DNA from: Erythrophleum ivorense
Taxonomy: Eukaryota; Streptophyta; Magnoliopsida; Fabales; Fabaceae
DNA length: 64,000 nt
Reading direction: 5' to 3'
Assembly: GCA_026724425.1 (NCBI GenBank)
Contig: JAIUCV010000005.1
Coordinates: forward strand, 37,979,784 to 38,043,783
Shown: positions 58,683 through 64,000 of the stretch, one piece after another
Position numbering within the stretch: position 1 is the stretch's first letter
Layout of the letters: every line of letters begins with the position of its first letter
Program-made: the position numbers and the translations under genes
The notes under the pieces: generated by a model
What the model was told of the DNA's origin: nothing
Databases searched by the model: none
What the model saw: only the letters and a program-made list of their open reading frames with translations

Positions 58683-61600
58683 TGTAACACCATATTTATA
58701 TAACTCATCTCATCCCATTCTAGGCACATTTCCTTGAACTACACAAGTTTGTTGAGGAAAACCATTAAAATAGGGATAATTATAATAAATGACCAAAAAG
58801 TGAAGATATTTATTCTTAAGGACCTATTACCACTTGTTTTAAGATGATTACCACTGAGTTTAGTAATAAATCGTTGAACCTAATGGTAATGGTCCTTAAA
58901 AATAAAATTTTTCTCTTCTTGGTCCTTAAACGTAATTTTTCCATTAAAATATTCAATTATTTTGTATTACGTCGTGGATAAATTTTTCATTTCATGTACC
59001 ATAGACCATATAAAGTCATCCATCTCATTCTCATATTTAAATACACAAATACAACTCAAAACCATCTCAAGAAGTGGCCAAAAATTTGAGCTAATGGAGT
59101 ACATACATAAAAATAGTATGTGCAACCTCGGGTTCATGAGCCAGTTTTCTGTCATGAAATTTGAAAACTCATAACTAATTCTAGAAAAATCAAAATCAAG
59201 CATACTATACAATTCTAGAAATATACAGATGTCTACTTTATGATAAATATAATTTTAGACCACAACAGGGATTTCTAGCGACTAGAAATTGATAGAAAAG
59301 TAACTAAGGTCTCTTGTCATTACTGGTACTATCATTGAACTTCAAAAATTCATATCTCCCTGCTTAAATGTCCAATTAGAGTGATCTTGGTGGCCATAGA
59401 AAGCTTATCATGTTTAGTTTGTGCTTATAACATTTCATGAGCATTGGGCACCATTTGACTCTCAAATGACCTAACAAAGAAAACTGACTATATGAATAGT
59501 GCTTATACTAGAACAACAGAAAAATGGTAATTTTGAAAAATCATAATTAATTTCATAAAGTTCCAAATAATCTAGTCTTTAACTTCCCAAAAATTTCTAG
59601 ATAAGATCTATATGCATGCCAAATTTTATGAGAAAATTCATTTATTTGGTCAGATCTTGACATTGGGTTGCAAAAATGCTCTTTTAAGCTTCTTAATGGG
59701 TCTCAAGAAGGTCAAATTTGGTTCCAAGGCTCCCATGGCCATTTGAGCATATGGAAAAGCACCAAAATGGTCTACTAAACATATCTTAAAGGTGTACAAA
59801 CCCATATTTCACAAATTCACACTTTCACCCCAAAGTGTACCCAATAACACATATGCCATATCTTGCCATTCAATGCCCAAAAATTGTTATATCATACATA
59901 TGGCATCAAATCTCATTCATATACAATATATTCATATATTTACATGTGTTCATGGGCTCATACATCATACACAATATTGGATTACATCATATGCCATTCA
60001 TATAACTACAAAATGAATAATTTCACACACTTTGTTGTCAATCTCCTTCTTTTATGTTTGATGGCTTCCATTCTTTGGCTCACTTGGACCACCTAGTCAT
60101 GTTAGACAATAGGGGAGGAAGGAATGAGATTTTAAGAATCTTAATAGCTTTTCTCCCTTTCAACCATGCATAAAGAATGCAATCCAAGTCTAAAAATGCA
60201 TGCATGGATATCATGGAACATGTAATCATTCATAGAATATTTCTAGCATTCAAGAAGTCATATGAAACATATATAGGTTTGACAAGCAAGTGGTTTAACC
60301 TTACCCAATCTCTTTGGGGGATTTTGGACTTGCCTCACGTATTTTCTTAAAGGATTTTAACTAAGCCTTACTTTTAGGAGACTTTTAGCTTTGTCTCAAC
60401 TATTCTCAGGGACTTTTGGCTCATCCTTACCCTAGCTAGGGGACTTTTGGCTTCACCATACTCAAGCAAACCAAAGGAAATTCACAAAGCATCTTTTGAA
60501 TGCATAACATAACATCATGGTACCATGGCATTTAGATACATGCTAGAACAATTTTCATAGCTCAAAACATACATACACACATTCAAAGACAAGATAAACA
60601 TCCACTCATGTATGGAAGAAAGAAGAGAGAGCTACCTTTGTTACAACAACATACTTTTCTCCTTGAACTTGGTTCCTCTCATGTTCGCACACTCACAAGA
60701 AGGTGGAACTTGATTCCTTTAGCCTAAACACATTACATGGAAGCCAATTACACTCTTGGAATAATTTCTAAAGCTACACATGTACTTGAAAAGCTAGATG
60801 GCTTAAATGATTCAATTATGGTTCCATAAGGCACCTAATGAAGCAACCTTGGGAAAACATAATCTTGGCTCCATTCTTTTTTTTTAAGTTATGACTTTTG
60901 ACTCCATTTAGACCTTTTGGAGTCATCACACAATCATTTCAAGGAGCCTAGATAGGTGTTACTTTATTATGCTATAATATGGAACCTATATCTCCATTAC
61001 ACTTTTTAGGCTTTCTAAAATTTTTTCAAGGCTTCCTCTCATACTCTCCTATCATACATGATGCAAAACTAAGCTTGGAAGAAATTAAAACACTTTCTAG
61101 GTGCATGAACCCCTATAGGTCGAGGCTATGCTTTCAATTGGCACCAATGTAGTTTGTTTGATTTCTTTGATGGGAGAAGCATGTGGGAGGCTTCCTTGAT
61201 GTCTTAGGGACTTACACAAACTCTTAGACACCTTAAATCATGGCTAGAAAGCTTCTTACAAACCAAGGTGCAAGTGAAACCCTAGGCTAGACATCTTGCA
61301 AATTAATGGTTCTTTCTTAGATTTCTTTACATATACTTATTCCTCACACTCTATAACCCTTAGCTCCATCAAGAACACATGAAAAAAACTCTCCTCCTCA
61401 CTTTTTCTCTCTAGATTGAAGCTTAAATGGCTTGGAAACACAAGATTTTGTAAGTGTTTCAAGTAAAGTCTTACCTTAAAACGGAGCTCTCTTTGTGTAG
61501 ATTATTTTTCACTGATTGGTTTCTTGAAAAGAGTTTCTTTTTGGCTTAGGTCAGACCTAAATCTTTAAGTTTCAACAAAAGAAAACCACCACTAGAGAGC

Positions 61601-62348
61601 TATTAGAGAGAGGAACAACTTTTCTAACTGGCACAGTATGAAACAGGGTCGTTTACTCATCTAAACAGAAGCTTAAACTTCTTCTTTCTCTCCCCTCTTA
61701 ATGTCACGGCATGGCTGCTCAAACTTCTATAAATGGAAGCTTGGAGAAGTTAATGAGTCGTAATCTTACTTAAGAAGCCTCTTTTATAATTTTTTAAAAT
61801 GATCATTTTACCCCTATGTGCCTGTTTACTTCGTTTAGGCTCATTTCAACTTTTTTTTGAGAACCATCTTTCCATCATAAAATTTAGGTCCTCTAAAATG
61901 TCTTTAGTTTTATCCAAATTGAATTTAAAACATTTCCAAATAAATTGGTAAAAGTTTAGATCAACCGACGCTCTAAAACATAAATTGGAGGGCTTTAAAC
62001 CATCCTAGGGGTTCTTATGGTTTTTAAAGTCTTTGAGTACCACAGGAAACTCATTTTTTCCATTTAAAAATCCCTCCTTTGAGTTTTCTAAAAAGTGCCC
62101 AAAATTACAAAAATGCCATCACATTTTGTTGCATTTTCATTAAATTCCGTCTGGTTATTTTGACTTCGATTTCAGGGCAACTCTGACCTTGGATCATCAT
62201 TATTTGAAGTCTAAAATATTATTCTAATTTTATTGGACCTCCAATCATTCTATCTGGGGGACTTTCTTTTGTATCCAATAAATTACATACGTTTACAGAG
62301 AAACCAGGCATTACGTTTCTCACGTTTATGGAGGTACTAGATGTTACA
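58683..62348. mobile_element. Solo LTR C in the right LTR of X
   Basis: A 3666 bp segment starting TGTAACACCATATTT and ending TAGATGTTACA, flanked by AAAAG on both sides (58678-58682 and 62349-62353). The sister LTR of X has the empty site CTTAAAAAGTTAGTC near 48217-48231. It is the same family as B. The TGTAACACC start and 3.7 kb length recall the LTRs of Del/Tekay-type gypsy elements; this lineage assignment is tentative. No internal protein-coding domain. Confidence 0.9.
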
Positions 62349-63722
62349 AAAAGTTAGTCCACTACTAGGTTGAGGTGTAAAATTTTAGTAATCGGAATAA
62401 AATTCTATAAACATTAAATAGAGTAACACATTATGATGCTTTACATAGGAAAATCATAAAATGAATAATGCATGAACAATGGAATGAGTAAGTTTAATTA
62501 TAATACAATTACTATCCCATACTAGTTATCAAGCAATAACTTAAGTCATTAGCCAATAATTCGGGAGGCCACGACAACTACTCACATAAGACAGCCACAG
62601 TTATGACAATATGCATGGTCATGGAACACATGCATAAATATAAGCATGATCATGACTTTGTACACTATTATCGCACATTTGCATAAACAAGAGCAAGGCC
62701 ACAACTATTATGACATAGTCATGGTCCATGATAACTCACCAATATAAGTAATCAAACTCATCATTAGCATTATATAACAAAATGTACAAACAATCAATAG
62801 GATATTACTGCAAATATGTATGAAATTAAACCTTAGTTATCTCTCACAATGCCTTTTGCTTGCTATGCAATAATTAACATACTTCTCTTAGACAATTTGA
62901 ACCTAAAGCATTCATCCAATTGGCCATAATTAATACAAAAAAATCCTCATCTTTAAAAGATTAAAGCCTATAGTTTTAAGTGATTTACCTCACTAAGCTT
63001 CATAAAAGCCATAAATCCTCAACTTTAGCATCAAACACCAAGCTTTGCAAGTAGGTCTTCCTATTTTTGCATATACATAATAGCTTAAACACTAAACTCA
63101 CATCAAGAAAGGATTTAGGAGAAAAAAAAACTATAAATGAAGGGAAAATTCTTACACATACCTTGGTTCAACTTATTTTTCTTTTTTTCTACCCAAAAGA
63201 ACTCCAAAATCCTAAAATCTCAAACCTTATGGTTCCACCAATGATAACAAAATCACAAGATATTTGAATCTAAATGAAGAGGAAGAGGAGTAAAAGAAGT
63301 TTATCTAAAGTTACATGGGCTAAATCTTCCTCATTCTCCCTTTAATATCTTGTAAACACCGTGGGAGCTCCCCCTTCTTTTTCTCTTACATCTTGATTAC
63401 GAGTGTGAAATGGTGAAGAAGAAAATGAGATGAGGTTAACATAGTTTTAAGGCTATATGCTGCAATTTAGGCCAAGCTATTACTAGGCTTTAATGGTTTA
63501 GCTACTTTAGGCTATAGGTGTTTGGTTTTAGTTCCAAAAATTAAAGAAATAAGGAGTCTTATGATTAAAATTATTTCCAACTCAAATTAATTATATTTTA
63601 AGGGTGAAGCTCTAATTAATTTTCTTAGGGTAATTTATTAAATTTCCCAAGTTATTTGATTAACCTCCTAATTTAATTTAATTTCTCCATAATTTCAATT
63701 AAATAATTTTTGAGATGTTATA

Positions 63723-64000
63723 AACACCACACACAAAGCTAATCAAAGCAAGTAAGGATGTGGCTTTTTAGCTTGCCTCAGTTGAAATAACCATGAAACC
63801 ATACTCTATCACTAAAAATGGGTATTTCTTATAAATATTGTGACAATGCCAAGCCTTAATTAAGACTAGTGTCTTTATCATGGTTTTAAACAAAATTACA
63901 GTTAAGACAATTTCCTAACTATGGTTACTTAAATATGTAATTAGGATACAAGATAAAACATAGTTAGGACATAGGTTATCTTAATTGCACTTAGGGCTTT
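63723..64000. other. Flank of X, nothing recognised
   Basis: AT-rich sequence after the outer LTR edge; no gene or repeat identified. Confidence 0.35.

Larger units (their letters stand above)
43626..63722 (-). mobile_element. Ty3/gypsy element X, host of nested insertions
   Basis: Direct repeats at 43626-48650 and 57939-63722 are interrupted by other elements; with these removed, about 1.1 kb aligns between them (e.g. GCTTGGAATTTTACCCATATATATAAGTGGTTG and the block AACAATGGAATGAGTA). The right copy is read as the 5' LTR: just left of it on the minus strand lies TGGTATCAAAGT (57923-57934), a good initiator-Met primer-binding site. Its outer end reads TATAACATCTC on the minus strand (63722), i.e. 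a mutated TGTAACATCTC. The interior keeps a gypsy RNase H piece near 48.8 kb but no integrase. Outer edges are approximate; flanks AACTT and AACAC match only 3 of 5 bases, so the duplication is not proven. Confidence 0.65.

Noticed and set aside
59792..60096. Overlapping plus-strand frames in solo LTR C
   Set aside because: Tyr/His/Ile-rich low-complexity readings, not kept in the B copy.
1..64000. CRISPR arrays, bacterial operons, tRNA or rRNA genes
   Set aside because: No regularly spaced repeat-spacer pattern, no ribosome-binding-site operons and no recognisable tRNA or rRNA fold was seen; the window is plant nuclear sequence.

Overview
The window looks like nuclear DNA from a flowering plant, most likely a eudicot. 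It is very AT-rich, its genes have spliced plant-type exons, and it carries a dense nest of plant transposon families (CACTA/En-Spm, Ty3/gypsy chromovirus, long-LTR elements starting TGTAACA, Tourist-like MITE). I cannot name the species.

Only three genes look intact, and all lie on the minus strand. (1) Positions 12173-16251: a five-exon cinnamoyl-CoA reductase-like (SNL6-type) SDR protein of 297 aa. It uses a GC-AG intron and has His where the SDR catalytic Tyr is expected. (2) Positions 23235-27835: an eight-exon HD-domain 5'-deoxynucleotidase of the HDDC2/YfbR type, 268 aa, with a transit-like N-terminus. (3) Positions 41812-42138: a single-exon secreted prolamin-like/ECA1-type protein of 108 aa. 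They share no evident pathway. The splice junctions for (1) and (2) were worked out by hand and keep the frame throughout.

Layout. 1-950: possible exon edge and a PPR-like scrap. 955-2330: an A-rich tract. 2330-4343: LTR debris. 5841-9810: a CACTA element with a decayed TNP2 transposase. 12-16.3 kb: the SDR gene. 17.4-22.6 kb: a decayed, inverted chromovirus with both LTRs. 23.2-27.8 kb: the HDDC2 gene. 28.6-35.4 kb: a stretch bounded by degenerate inverted repeats that holds a Tourist-like MITE and an LTR remnant. 36-41 kb: a decayed coiled-coil ORF and a GC-richer island. 41.8-42.1 kb: the ECA1-like gene.

From 43.6 kb to 63.7 kb I read one nested structure. An old minus-strand Ty3/gypsy element (called X here) has a 3' LTR split by a 3.9 kb CACTA element and a 5' LTR split by a 3.67 kb solo LTR. 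Its interior was hit by a 1.77 kb solo LTR, by a 3.73 kb solo LTR that landed at the end of that one, and by a 618 bp mini-CACTA. Target-site duplications support each insertion (one of them 4 of 5 bases), and for two of them the undisturbed sister LTR of X shows the empty site. I found no convincing new biological system. The points most worth checking are the SDR active-site change and its GC-AG intron, the readable insertion history, and a tandem duplication that crosses a transposon-host junction.
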